Below, piece by piece: positions 16,324 to 27,839 of a DNA stretch of 64,000 bases. Numbering within the stretch: position 1 is the first letter of the stretch; every line of letters starts with the position of its first letter. The notes beneath the pieces are model-generated. The model saw nothing but the letters and a program-made list of their open reading frames with translations. It made no database searches and was not told where the DNA came from. Source of the stretch: Clostridiales bacterium (GTDB taxonomy: Bacteria > Bacillota > Clostridia > Peptostreptococcales > Anaerovoracaceae). Position numbers and translations under genes: made by a program. The stretch lies in contig SVCU01000003.1 of NCBI GenBank assembly GCA_015058215.1, positions 105,896 to 169,895 on the forward strand. The letters run 5' to 3'.

Positions 16324-16829
16324 TTGACCACCTTCCCTTCTTCCACATACACCTGAGTAAAGCTTTCATAATGGTCTCTTGTGTGGAAATACAGACCATC
16401 GTTCGAAAACACCAGACGCTCCGCGCCTCGTTTTTCCTTCCCCAGGGTGCTCAGATCGCACTCCGTATAGGTTCGCCCTTTTGCCTTGGGCAGCAGCCCT
16501 TCCCGGTTGCCGAAGGTATCGCCGCCAATGGCTGCCCCTTCCTTGAAGGGCTCCACAGAGTCGCCCTCCCAGCCCAGCTTCCGGGCCTCGCTTTTCGTAA
16601 TATAATTGGGTGGAAGTTCACCGTAAAAATCCAGGTAAAGAACCACGTTTTCCAGGTCGTAGTAATAGTTCCCCTTTTGAGGGATTTCCTCGCCCTGGTC
16701 GCCGTTTTGCCCCGTTTGCGGGCCTTCATAGCCGCCCTGCGGTCCATCCGGTCCCATGCCGCAGCCTGCAAGGCTCAGCGTCAGGACCAGAACCAGCAGC
16801 AGCGCCATGCTCCGCATCCACTTTTTCAT
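16320..16829 (-). CDS. Barnase-like secreted guanyl-specific ribonuclease (lipoprotein)
   Basis: The protein begins with a lipoprotein signal (LSLAGC, lipidated Cys near residue 23) and a Gly/Pro/Gln-rich linker, then a complete barnase/N1-RNase domain: LPPNYITKSEARKLGW, IGGDTFGNREGLLP, the catalytic Glu in YTECDL, Arg in KEKRGAERLVFS and catalytic His in RDHYESF. The start is placed at 16829, 7 nt after GGAGA; an ATG at 16835 touches the ribosome site. Export as a lipoprotein could make it an anchored toxin or nutrient RNase. Its inhibitor follows directly. Confidence 0.92.
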   Translation of the reverse strand: MKKWMRSMALLLVLVLTLSLAGCGMGPDGPQGGYEGPQTGQNGDQGEEIPQKGNYYYDLENVVLYLDFYGELPPNYITKSEARKLGWEGDSVEPFKEGAAIGGDTFGNREGLLPKAKGRTYTECDLSTLGKEKRGAERLVFSNDGLYFHTRDHYESFTQVYVEEGKVVK

Positions 16830-16880
16830 AAGCATTCTCCTTTCCCCTTTCTTGCATTATAGGAAAAAGGGGATGCTCTG

Positions 16881-18446
16881 TCAATTACCGCTGACCTCCG
16901 TGATGCCGGTGAAGAAGTTGGCTCCTTCTTTCACTGCGAAGATGGTACTGCTTTCACCGGGCTGGCCGCCGAAACCACCCATCTGGCCGCCGGGGCCCCT
17001 GCCGCCTTCCGGTCTCTGTCCCATCGGACCATCCGGAGGCGTCATCCCCTCACCCGTCTGGCCGTCCGGTCTCTCACCCATCTGACCATCCGGTCTCTCA
17101 CCCATCTGGCCGCCGTCCGGTACAAATCCGTCGGGAAGTTCGGGACGTGTGCCGTCGGGACGCTGGCCTCCGAAGCCACCGCCCATGCCCATGCCCATGC
17201 TGCCGGTGCCCTGCAGCTGCACCGCGCCCCGATGCAGGGTATAGTTTCCGGTTTCCAGTTCCTCCGAAGAGAACAGGAAGTAACTGAAAGCATTCTCAGG
17301 AGCGATCTCTGCCACCACCTTGCCCTTTTCATTCTTCAGGGTGTAGGCTTCGCCGCCCTTCCGAGCCTGGGCAAAGGAGAACACTGCGTAGTTCTGAGTG
17401 CCCTCTACCCGGTCGTACATATTGCCGCTGGCGATGACGGTGCCGCCATTGATGTATACACCGTTATCCGCATCGATGCCCGCATCGCCGCTGGTGCTGC
17501 AGGCCTGGCTGGTCACGATGCCGCCGTTGATCACCAGCCAGCCGTTGGAATCGATGCCGTCCCCTTCGCCGGTGGTACCGCTGACCCGAATGTGCACTTC
17601 GCCGCCGTTGATGGTGGTGACGGAAACATAGTCTTCGTTGGTATTGATGCCGTCATTCCCGGAAACGATACGGATGATCCCATCGTTGATGGTCAGGTGC
17701 AGTTCGGAGTCCAGTCCTTCGTTCTCCGCATTGATGTTCAGAACACCTTTTCCGGAAACGTTCATGGACATTTTGGAATAGACCGCCGCATCGTACTTGT
17801 GCAGCTTCTTGCTGTCCACCACTTCCGTCCCCGCATCGTTGAGGGTAACGGATTTGTAAATGCGGGCCACGTAGGAACCGTTCATGGTATTTTCCGTGCC
17901 GTCGGCGATGACCAGATTGGCCCCGGCGGCGGAAGTATCCACATCCATCACCGCAGTTTCTTCGTCCGCAGAGCTGCACTCGTAAACGTTATAGAAAATG
18001 ATGGCAGGAGCCACTGTGCAGGTGATGTCCGCCCCGTTCAGGATCAGCGTCACCACGGCCTCCGGATCCTCCTCCGCATCTTCTCCCAGGTCTACAGCGA
18101 TCTGCCCGGCGCTGAGAGTGCCGCTGACCGCATAGGTACCGGGCTTGGTGATGTGCACCACGGTGTGTTCCTTTGCTTCTTCTTCGCTGTGGGCATCGGC
18201 CTCCGTGCCCTCACCGTAGGTAAAATCCTGACCGTCCTCATAGTAAACGATGTCCTGCCCCAGGTACACCGCCTGTGCAGGGTCTGCGGATGCAGCCTGG
18301 CCATCCACCGTGATCTTCTCGTCGGAAAGCAGGATCTCCACCGTGCCCTCCGGAAGCGCAAACGGCTCCTCTGCAGGGCTGCAGCCCCCCAGAAGGAAAA
18401 CCAATACAAAACTCAAAAGTAAGGAAATCGTTTTTTTCGTGTCCAT
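16881..18446 (-). CDS. Cthe_2159-like carbohydrate-binding lipoprotein (DUF4353)
   Basis: The 521-residue protein has a lipoprotein signal (VFLLGGC, Cys near residue 22) and a right-handed parallel beta-helix region of the Cthe_2159 type (repeated INGGxV turns, for example GGEVHIRVSGTTGEGDGIDS and INGGTVIASG, about residues 250-340). The last 130 residues are low-complexity with Gly/Pro and tandem DGQMGERP units. Relatives bind polysaccharide and are often near CotH-type genes. Surface attachment or polysaccharide binding is the likely role; enzymatic activity is uncertain. Confidence 0.82.
   Translation of the reverse strand: MDTKKTISLLLSFVLVFLLGGCSPAEEPFALPEGTVEILLSDEKITVDGQAASADPAQAVYLGQDIVYYEDGQDFTYGEGTEADAHSEEEAKEHTVVHITKPGTYAVSGTLSAGQIAVDLGEDAEEDPEAVVTLILNGADITCTVAPAIIFYNVYECSSADEETAVMDVDTSAAGANLVIADGTENTMNGSYVARIYKSVTLNDAGTEVVDSKKLHKYDAAVYSKMSMNVSGKGVLNINAENEGLDSELHLTINDGIIRIVSGNDGINTNEDYVSVTTINGGEVHIRVSGTTGEGDGIDSNGWLVINGGIVTSQACSTSGDAGIDADNGVYINGGTVIASGNMYDRVEGTQNYAVFSFAQARKGGEAYTLKNEKGKVVAEIAPENAFSYFLFSSEELETGNYTLHRGAVQLQGTGSMGMGMGGGFGGQRPDGTRPELPDGFVPDGGQMGERPDGQMGERPDGQTGEGMTPPDGPMGQRPEGGRGPGGQMGGFGGQPGESSTIFAVKEGANFFTGITEVSGN
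17075..17114 (-). repeat. Short tandem repeats encoding GERPDGQ units
   Basis: The Cthe_2159-like gene contains repeated segments of the form GGTGAGAGACCGGATGG coding for the octad-like GERPDGQM/T. It is a low-complexity, length-variable-looking C-terminal region. Confidence 0.6.
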
Positions 18447-18565
18447 ACGTCAGCCTCCTCTTTTCGATGCAATTATTATAGCCGATGTTTTTGAAGAATT
18501 TCTAAAGAATCCGTAGGTTCTTCCTAAAAAATCCCCCCTTTCACCGCCTTTCCGCGCCAATTTCC

Positions 18566-18594
18566 TTGCAAGAGAAGCAAAAAAACAATATACT
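18566..18594 (+). promoter_or_regulatory. Promoter of the HD-domain gene
   Basis: TTGCAA (18566-18571), a 17-bp A-rich spacer and TATACT (18589-18594); transcription would start near 18602, and AAGGAG precedes the ATG at 18625. Confidence 0.65.
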
Positions 18595-18624
18595 GTACTT
18601 AGAAATCCCTGCAAGGAGAAGTCC

Positions 18625-19281
18625 ATGCTTACGTTTGAAACCATTAAAAAAGATGCGGCCATCCGCACCTATATCACCCAGGCCGATGCCGCTCTGGGCG
18701 CGCTGGGCTACACCGAACACAGCTTCGCCCATGTGACCCGCTGCGCCGAAGTCGCCGGCGATCTTCTGGAAAACCTGGGCTACCCCTCCCGCACTGCGGA
18801 GCTTGCCCGCATGGCCGGCTACCTGCATGACATCGGTAACCTGGTGAACCGGGCCGACCACAGCCAGAGTGGTGCCGTCATGGCCTTCCAGCTGCTGCAC
18901 GGCCTTGGCATGGCCCCGGAAGAGATCGCTCCCATCGTCACCGCCATCGGCAACCACGACGAAGGCACCGGCGTTCCCGTCAGCCCCATGGCTGCCGCCC
19001 TCATCCTGGCGGATAAATCCGACGTGCGCAGAAGCCGGGTCCGCTGCAAAGCAGAAGAATTCGATATCCACGACCGGGTCAACTACTCCGTCACCGGCTC
19101 CGGCCTGGTGCTCAGCGAAGACCACAAGACCCTGACCCTGCAGCTCACCATCGACACGGGCTGCGGTTCCGTGATGGAATACTTCGAGATCTTTTTGGAA
19201 CGCATGCTGCTCTGCCGCAAGGCTGCCGATTTCCTCGGCCTGCAGTTCAAGCTTACCATCAATGATATCCCACAATTATAA
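18625..19281 (+). CDS. HD-domain phosphohydrolase
   Basis: The 218-residue protein has the HD metal sites: HSFAHV (about residues 32-37), LHDIGN (about 72-77), the HSQSG and NHDEGTG segments and a later ADKSD. This H-HD-H-H-D set indicates a divalent-metal phosphohydrolase on nucleotides or a cyclic nucleotide. The substrate is unknown; no partner domain is present. It is followed after 13 nt by a 33-codon membrane peptide gene with a perfect AGGAGG. Confidence 0.85.
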   Translation: MLTFETIKKDAAIRTYITQADAALGALGYTEHSFAHVTRCAEVAGDLLENLGYPSRTAELARMAGYLHDIGNLVNRADHSQSGAVMAFQLLHGLGMAPEEIAPIVTAIGNHDEGTGVPVSPMAAALILADKSDVRRSRVRCKAEEFDIHDRVNYSVTGSGLVLSEDHKTLTLQLTIDTGCGSVMEYFEIFLERMLLCRKAADFLGLQFKLTINDIPQL

Positions 19282-19294
19282 GGAGGACACAAAA

Positions 19295-19396
19295 ATGAAA
19301 GTTACCCGTCTCATCGTCAGTGCCGTTTCTCTGGGCGTTTCCGCCGCTCTGCTCACCCTGAGCATCATCGAACTGGTTCGTGGCGACGAAGCCTAA
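19295..19396 (+). CDS. 33-residue single-pass membrane peptide
   Basis: A short frame (MKVTRLIVSAVSLGVSA..., ending RGDEA) with a strong AGGAGG (19281-19286, 8 nt before ATG), a basic N-terminus, about 20 hydrophobic residues and an acidic tail. It follows the HD gene by 13 nt and precedes a terminator at 19431. The ribosome site, the coding-like G/C-ending third positions and the position argue that it is real. Function unknown. Confidence 0.65.
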   Translation: MKVTRLIVSAVSLGVSAALLTLSIIELVRGDEA

Positions 19397-19430
19397 GCCT
19401 CGACTGCTCGATAACCATTACCAAAACACT

Positions 19431-19462
19431 AAAAAGACCGATCCCGAAGGATCGGTCTTTTT
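19431..19462. terminator. Terminator, left copy of a duplicated element
   Basis: A 14-bp stem AAAAAGACCGATCC/GGATCGGTCTTTTT with loop CGAA. A near-identical hairpin (loop CGGA) occurs at 20296-20327, flanking the gene between them. Confidence 0.88.
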
Positions 19463-19466
19463 CTTT

Positions 19467-20225
19467 TTAGCGTCCTCTGTAAGACTGAAATTCCAAAAAA
19501 GCAAGATGCGCGAGTTTTTCCACAGACATCAGAGCGCCTTCCGATTGGTCCATCGTTTTCGAAGAAATATTGATTACGGCTTTTGTCTCCGAATCGCTGA
19601 CTTCTGCGTCGTAATAGAACACCGCGGTATCGCTGGCGAATTGACGTCCTGTGTAGATCGGTTCTGCATAGCGTCTCACTTCCACCCGGCAGCTCCAGGC
19701 TCCGTCTTCATCGAACCGGGGCACCATCCCACGTAAGCCCTCTTTCTCATAGCGTTCTGCCGTATAGGTATATTGCTCGTAGACAACGATCGTACTACCT
19801 TCGATCACGACAGTTTCAACGGGTTCTGAGGGGATCCCCTCTGCCCCGTGAAGCCGCACCAGTTCCATCCGCAGGGATTCCGGCATATGCTCATCGTAAT
19901 TCATGCTGCCGTTTACCGGGAGAAAAATAGCCAGTAGCAGCAGTATGGCCCCCAGCGTCCAATAGGAGGCCCACCTCTGATCCTCATGCCGCTTCCGCTT
20001 CTGAATGTCTCGGGATAAGTCATTATCCCAGCCCTCCGATTCTGCCTGATTTGCTTCTTTGCGAACATCTTCATATTGAGGCATCCTCCAAACAAGCGCA
20101 CGAAGAATCAATCCGTTCAATATCAGCCAAAAGCGCACACTCACTACTGTTGGATGAAACAGGGTCCAAAGCAAGCAGATCCATTCCGCAATATAGATTA
20201 TGATTAATGTTCTTTTTCTTGGCAT
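19467..20225 (-). CDS. Orphan membrane-anchored protein of unknown function
   Basis: The 252-residue protein has two hydrophobic segments at the N-terminus (about residues 8-45), a charged cytoplasmic stretch, a third segment (about 87-103) and an extracytoplasmic C-terminal domain of about 145 residues. I do not recognise the family. Its DNA is visibly AT-richer with more A/T-ending codons than its neighbours, and it sits between two near-identical terminators. These are signs of acquisition. The ATG follows AGGAGGAGAAGC. Confidence 0.65.
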   Translation of the reverse strand: MPRKRTLIIIYIAEWICLLWTLFHPTVVSVRFWLILNGLILRALVWRMPQYEDVRKEANQAESEGWDNDLSRDIQKRKRHEDQRWASYWTLGAILLLLAIFLPVNGSMNYDEHMPESLRMELVRLHGAEGIPSEPVETVVIEGSTIVVYEQYTYTAERYEKEGLRGMVPRFDEDGAWSCRVEVRRYAEPIYTGRQFASDTAVFYYDAEVSDSETKAVINISSKTMDQSEGALMSVEKLAHLAFLEFQSYRGR

Positions 20226-20295
20226 CCTGCTTCTCCTCCTTCCTGCTGATGTTCTTCTAAGAAAAGCATATCATAAGATTGCGTATAAAGAAAGA

Positions 20296-20327
20296 AAAAA
20301 GACCGATCCCGGAGGATCGGTCTTTTT
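20296..20327. terminator. Terminator of gdhA, right copy of the duplicated element
   Basis: The stem AAAAAGACCGATCC/GGATCGGTCTTTTT (20296-20309, 20314-20327) with loop CGGA is identical in stem to that at 19431-19462. On the minus strand it follows the gdhA stop by 25 nt. Confidence 0.88.
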
Positions 20328-20351
20328 GATGTACGTTTTGGAAGCGGTAGC

Positions 20352-21704
20352 TTAGAAGATACCCTGAGCCATCATAGCTTCTGCAACCTTTTCGAAGCCA
20401 GCGATGTTAGCACCGGCAACCAGGTCGTAACCCAGGCCGTAGCGTTCTGCTGCAGCAACGGAAGCGTTGTAGATGTTGGTCATGATGGAGTGCATCTTTT
20501 CGTCAACTTCTTCTGCGGACCAGTACAGTCTTTCAGCGTTCTGGGACATTTCCAGAGCGGATACGGAAACACCGCAAGCGTTAACTGCCTTGGAGGGAGC
20601 AACGGTGATGTGCTTCTGTTCCTTCAGGAATTCCAGAGCGTCGTTGGTGGTGGGCATGTTTGCAACTTCGATGTAGTACTTTACGCCGGATTCTGCAATC
20701 TTCTTTGCCCATTCCAGGTTAACGTCATTCTGAGTAGCAGCGGGCATGTAGATGTCTACATCCTTTGCGCCCCAGAACTTGGTGCCGGGAACGAATTCGC
20801 AGCCGAACTTGTCAGCATAGGGCTTGCAGTGCATGGAGTCCTTTGCTCTCATTTCCAGGATGAAGTTCAGCTTTTCTTCGGTGGTGATGCCTTCGGGGTC
20901 GTGAATGTAGCCGTCGGGACCTGCCAGGTAGGTTACCTTAGCGCCCAGGTCAGCTGCCTTCTTCATGATGCCCCAGCCTACGTTGCCGTAACCGGAGATA
21001 CCGATGGTCTTGCCCTTGATGTCTTCGCCGTCGTGCTTCAGAACTTCTACCAGGTAGTAAACAGCACCGAAACCGGTTGCTTCGGGTCTCAGGATGGAAC
21101 CGCCGGTGGAAACTGCCTTACCGGACATAGCGCCCATTTCGGCGTTGCCCATCAGGCGACGATACTGACCATACAGGTAGCCAACTTCACGGCCGCCTAC
21201 ACCAACGTCGCCGGCGGGGCAGTCGATGTCCTGACCGATGTGACGATACAGTTCGGTCATGAAGGCCTGGCAGAAGCGCATAACTTCAGCATCGCTCTTG
21301 CCGTTGGGGTCGAAGTCGGAACCGCCCTTTGCACCGCCGATGGGCAGGCAGGTCAGAGCATCCTTATAAACCTGTTCGAAGCCCAGGAACTTCATGATGG
21401 ACAGGTTTACAGAGGGGTGGAAGCGCAGACCGCCCTTGAAGGGGCCCAGTGCTGCGTTGTACTGTACACGGTAACCGCGGTTTACGTGCCATTCGCCGGC
21501 ATCGTCCATCCAGGTTACACGGAATTCGATGGTTCTTTCGGGTTCGATCATTCTTTCCAGAATAGCTGCTTTTTCGTATTCAGGATGAGCGTTGATCAGG
21601 GGTTCTACAGAAGTCAGAACTTCTTCGACGGTCTGCAGGAATTCGGGCTCGTTTGCATTCTTTGCTTTGGTTTCGGCCAGAACTCTTTCGATGTAAGCAT
21701 TCAT
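20352..21704 (-). CDS. gdhA: NADP-type glutamate dehydrogenase
   Basis: The 450-residue enzyme interconverts glutamate with 2-oxoglutarate and ammonia. Landmarks are GPFKGGLRFHP (about residues 87-97), the catalytic LPIGGAKGGSDFDPNGKSD, DVGVGGREVGYLYGQYRRL and the nucleotide-binding GYGNVGWG. The extended N-terminus and the TGG-like specificity region are of the hexameric class I (GdhA) type. The start at 21704 follows GAGGAGG; a longer frame to 21746 runs into a leader hairpin. It has a strong promoter and structured leader. Confidence 0.96.
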   Translation of the reverse strand: MNAYIERVLAETKAKNANEPEFLQTVEEVLTSVEPLINAHPEYEKAAILERMIEPERTIEFRVTWMDDAGEWHVNRGYRVQYNAALGPFKGGLRFHPSVNLSIMKFLGFEQVYKDALTCLPIGGAKGGSDFDPNGKSDAEVMRFCQAFMTELYRHIGQDIDCPAGDVGVGGREVGYLYGQYRRLMGNAEMGAMSGKAVSTGGSILRPEATGFGAVYYLVEVLKHDGEDIKGKTIGISGYGNVGWGIMKKAADLGAKVTYLAGPDGYIHDPEGITTEEKLNFILEMRAKDSMHCKPYADKFGCEFVPGTKFWGAKDVDIYMPAATQNDVNLEWAKKIAESGVKYYIEVANMPTTNDALEFLKEQKHITVAPSKAVNACGVSVSALEMSQNAERLYWSAEEVDEKMHSIMTNIYNASVAAAERYGLGYDLVAGANIAGFEKVAEAMMAQGIF

Positions 21705-21728
21705 AATAATACTCCTCCTCTTATTGGT

Positions 21729-21775
21729 ACACACGTTATGCCCCAAATGGGCATACTTACTCCATTGACGTGTGT
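21729..21775 (-). other. Structured leader hairpin of gdhA
   Basis: Outer stem ACACACG/CGTGTGT (21729-21735, 21769-21775) and inner stem ATGCCC/GGGCAT (21738-21743, 21749-21754) lie between the predicted start of transcription and the ribosome site. There is no T-run, so it is not a terminator; it may stabilise the mRNA or be a binding site. Confidence 0.5.
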
Positions 21776-21790
21776 CACATCCACGGCTTC

Positions 21791-21819
21791 ATTCTACCCC
21801 ACCCCCCACAGATTGTCAA
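21791..21819 (-). promoter_or_regulatory. Promoter of gdhA
   Basis: A perfect TTGACA (21819-21814), a 17-bp G-rich spacer and TAGAAT (21796-21791). The start would be near 21784, with a leader of about 80 nt. Confidence 0.8.
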
Positions 21820-21838
21820 CCTGAATTCCCAAGAATAT

Positions 21839-21848
21839 TTGTATACAA
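21839..21848 (-). promoter_or_regulatory. GTATAC palindrome upstream of gdhA
   Basis: TTGTATACAA, a perfect 10-bp palindrome fitting T-N-G-T-A-T-A-C-N-A, lies 20 bp upstream of the gdhA -35 box. It matches the operators in front of the GntR gene at 6 kb, but one such core per about 4 kb is expected by chance. Confidence 0.35.
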
Positions 21849-21872
21849 TTGCGCGTGTAATTGCCGCAATTT

Positions 21873-21906
21873 AAAGGCGCCGCCCTTTTGCAAGAGCGGC
21901 GCCTTT
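21873..21906 (-). terminator. Terminator of nifJ
   Basis: AAAGGCGCCGC/GCGGCGCCTTT (21873-21883, 21896-21906), 30 nt past the nifJ stop, followed by TTTAAATT on the minus strand. Confidence 0.78.
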
Positions 21907-21936
21907 TATACGCTTTATAAGGTGATTCGGTTCAGC

Positions 21937-25579
<3,643 letters not shown>

Positions 25580-25624
25580 GGCTGAAACCGTCCTTTTTCT
25601 ACACCTTTTTCTTCCTTTGTCTCA

Positions 25625-25653
25625 TTGCAAAATGTTCTGAAAACTGCTATGCT
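25625..25653 (+). promoter_or_regulatory. Promoter of the first MATE gene
   Basis: TTGCAA (25625-25630), 17 bp, TATGCT (25648-25653) on the plus strand. It lies inside the longest open frame and supports the downstream start at 25706. Confidence 0.55.
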
Positions 25654-25705
25654 TATGCTGAGGCGGAAGGCCGTTTTTCTCCGCCGAAAAGGAGCGTTTT
25701 TACCC

Positions 25706-27094
25706 ATGCGTTTATCACTGAAACCAAAGACCCTCAATATGACCGAGGGCAATATTTTCAAACTCATCGTTTCCTTCGCCATCCCTCTTCTGATCGGCAG
25801 CCTGTTTCAGCTTTTATATAATGTGGTGGACAGTCTGGTCATCGGCAACTTCGAGGGTTCCGCGGCTCTGGCGGCCGTCGGTATCGGCCACTATCCCCAG
25901 AACATCGTCGTCAATTTCTTCCTGGGCCTGGGTACCGGTGTCACGGTACTGGTCTCCCAGTTCTTCGGTGCTGCCGACGAACGGTCCGTAAAAAAGGTGA
26001 TCGACACCGCCAATACACTGATCCTGGCCGCTTCCCCCATCCTGATGGTGGGCGGATATTTTCTGACCGCTCCCATCCTGCGGGGCATGAACACCCCCGA
26101 TGACAGCTTCGCGGAAGCCTACGCCTATCTGGTCGTGCTCTTCCTGGGCATCGCCGGTACCCTGGGTTATAACCTGAACGCCGGCATCCTGCGGGGCATG
26201 GGGGACAGCATCTCCCCCCTGATCTTCTTGATCATCGCCTGCGGCATCAACATCGTGCTGGACCTTCTGTTCATCGGCTGGTTCGGCTGGTCCTGCCTCG
26301 GCGCGGGCCTTGCCACCATCATCGCCCAGTGGTGTTCCTGGATCTTCAGCATCCTGTTCATCAATAAAAAATACCCGCAGTACAAGATCCGCATCTGGCC
26401 TCTGGCCTTCCATAAAGATGTGTTCGGCCGCATGATGAAGATCGGTCTGCCTCTGGCCTTCAACTCCGGCCTCTTCGCCCTGGGCCACACCATGCTGTCC
26501 TCTCTGGTCAACAGCCACGGCACCGCTTTCGCCGCCGGCTACAACGTCTGCTCCAAGCTGGATTCCATCACCTGGCTGGGGCTCAGCAGCTTCGCCTCCG
26601 CCGTCACCACCTTCGCCGGCCAGAACGTGGGCGCCGGCAAGAACGACCGCCTCATGGAGGGTCTCAAAAAAGGCATGCTTCTGGCTCTTCTGACCACGGT
26701 GGTCACCTCCCTGGCCCTGGTGCTTCCCGCCCCCTGGCTGTTCTCCCTGTTCGATAACAACCCGGCGGTGATCGCAGCCGGTACCGCTGCCATGTACCGG
26801 TTTGAACCCCTCTACGTGATCTACGCCTTCTTCTACGTGCTGACCTGCTTCCTCAACGGGGTGGGTGACGTAAAGATCCCCTTCATCGCCAATCTGGTGC
26901 TGTTCTGGGCCATCCGTCTTCCCGCCGCTTATGCTCTCAGCTACTTCTTCCGTCCGGAAGACCTGTTCTTCTGCTACCCCATCAGCTGGGTCGGCGGCCT
27001 GGCCATCGTGCTGCCCTACTTCCTCAGCGGCAAGTGGAAGCGGTTCCTGGTCCTCCCCAAGGAGAAGGAAACCATCCCCGCCGACGGCGAGTGA
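25706..27094 (+). CDS. MATE-family multidrug/toxin efflux transporter
   Basis: The 462-residue protein has the twelve-helix pattern of MATE carriers with the paired N- and C-lobe motifs (IPLLIGSLFQLLYNVVDSLV near residue 25; the IGLPLAFNSGLFALG region near 245). It uses a cation gradient to export drugs or metabolites. The start is at 25706 behind AAAAGGAG; the frame upstream crosses the promoter. Monocistronic, ending at the terminator near 27130. Confidence 0.92.
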   Translation: MRLSLKPKTLNMTEGNIFKLIVSFAIPLLIGSLFQLLYNVVDSLVIGNFEGSAALAAVGIGHYPQNIVVNFFLGLGTGVTVLVSQFFGAADERSVKKVIDTANTLILAASPILMVGGYFLTAPILRGMNTPDDSFAEAYAYLVVLFLGIAGTLGYNLNAGILRGMGDSISPLIFLIIACGINIVLDLLFIGWFGWSCLGAGLATIIAQWCSWIFSILFINKKYPQYKIRIWPLAFHKDVFGRMMKIGLPLAFNSGLFALGHTMLSSLVNSHGTAFAAGYNVCSKLDSITWLGLSSFASAVTTFAGQNVGAGKNDRLMEGLKKGMLLALLTTVVTSLALVLPAPWLFSLFDNNPAVIAAGTAAMYRFEPLYVIYAFFYVLTCFLNGVGDVKIPFIANLVLFWAIRLPAAYALSYFFRPEDLFFCYPISWVGGLAIVLPYFLSGKWKRFLVLPKEKETIPADGE

Positions 27095-27115
27095 TCGTTT
27101 GAACTCCAAAACATG

Positions 27116-27146
27116 AAAAAAGCACCCTGCCATGCAGGGTGTTTTT
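27116..27146. terminator. Terminator between the MATE and YdbC-like genes
   Basis: GCACCCTGC/GCAGGGTG stem (27122-27130, 27134-27141) flanked by six A and six T; suitable for both convergent genes. Confidence 0.85.
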
Positions 27147-27172
27147 TATTTTGGGTTGCTAAAAGACCACGC

Positions 27173-27685
27173 TTAGCTCATAGAACCGGCCGCATCGTGC
27201 TCTGCACCGTAAAGGCCATCCAGGATGCGGTAGAGATTTTCCACTTCTTCGGTACGCAGAGTGATCCCCCTTGTCTTTTTCTGGTGCAGATGATCCCAGC
27301 TGCGGATATCGAATTTATCCATACCGCCGTTCCAGGAGACCAGATTCAGTTCTTTGCACCAGCCGTTGGCATCGTGGGAAAGCACGCCGTAATGTTCCTT
27401 CAGCGTGCAGGTGATGCGGTCGGGAGATGCTGCCGGCGCGCCCGCCGATTTTGTCTGGGCGGGCGCTTTTACCATGGCGTCCGGCACCCGGGCGATCCCT
27501 TGGCTGCCGGGCGCCGCAAGTTCTGCCGCTGCCGGCTCCGCCGGGTCTTCCGTCACGCTCTGGTATTCCGGGCCGTCTTCATGGAGATCGTCGCCGGATT
27601 CCCACAGAAATTCCTCATAGCTCAGTTCTTCCGCTTCTTCGCAGAAGGGCAGCGCCTTGCCTTCCAGTTCCCTTTTGTTTGTCAT
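27173..27685 (-). CDS. YdbC/PC4-like single-strand nucleic-acid-binding protein with disordered N-terminus
   Basis: The C-terminal 70 residues (ITCTLKEHYGVLSHDANGW, then CKELNLVSWNGGMDKFDIR and GITLRTEEVENLYRIL) match the YdbC/PC4 domain that binds ssDNA. The first 95 residues are acidic, Ala/Pro-rich and probably disordered, an extension not present in the roughly 75-residue YdbC. The start at 27685 follows AAAGGGG; the longer frame to 27811 overlaps the pgeF terminator. The role may be DNA repair or transcription, which is inference. Confidence 0.8.
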   Translation of the reverse strand: MTNKRELEGKALPFCEEAEELSYEEFLWESGDDLHEDGPEYQSVTEDPAEPAAAELAAPGSQGIARVPDAMVKAPAQTKSAGAPAASPDRITCTLKEHYGVLSHDANGWCKELNLVSWNGGMDKFDIRSWDHLHQKKTRGITLRTEEVENLYRILDGLYGAEHDAAGSMS

Positions 27686-27792
27686 ATTCAAATACCCCTT
27701 TCGACGGAAGCCGCGAAAAGGCACACCGGCCATGGCACAAACTCCGCTGGGCCTTTTCTCAACTTCCATTTTCTTCCATTTCATAATAAAGG

Positions 27793-27819
27793 AAAACCCG
27801 TTGTTTGTCAACGGGTTTT
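27793..27819 (-). terminator. Terminator of pgeF
   Basis: AAAACCCGTTG/CAACGGGTTTT (27793-27803, 27809-27819) with a 5-nt loop, 20 nt past the pgeF stop on the minus strand. Confidence 0.85.
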
Positions 27820-27839
27820 TACTAAAATTTGTAAATTCT

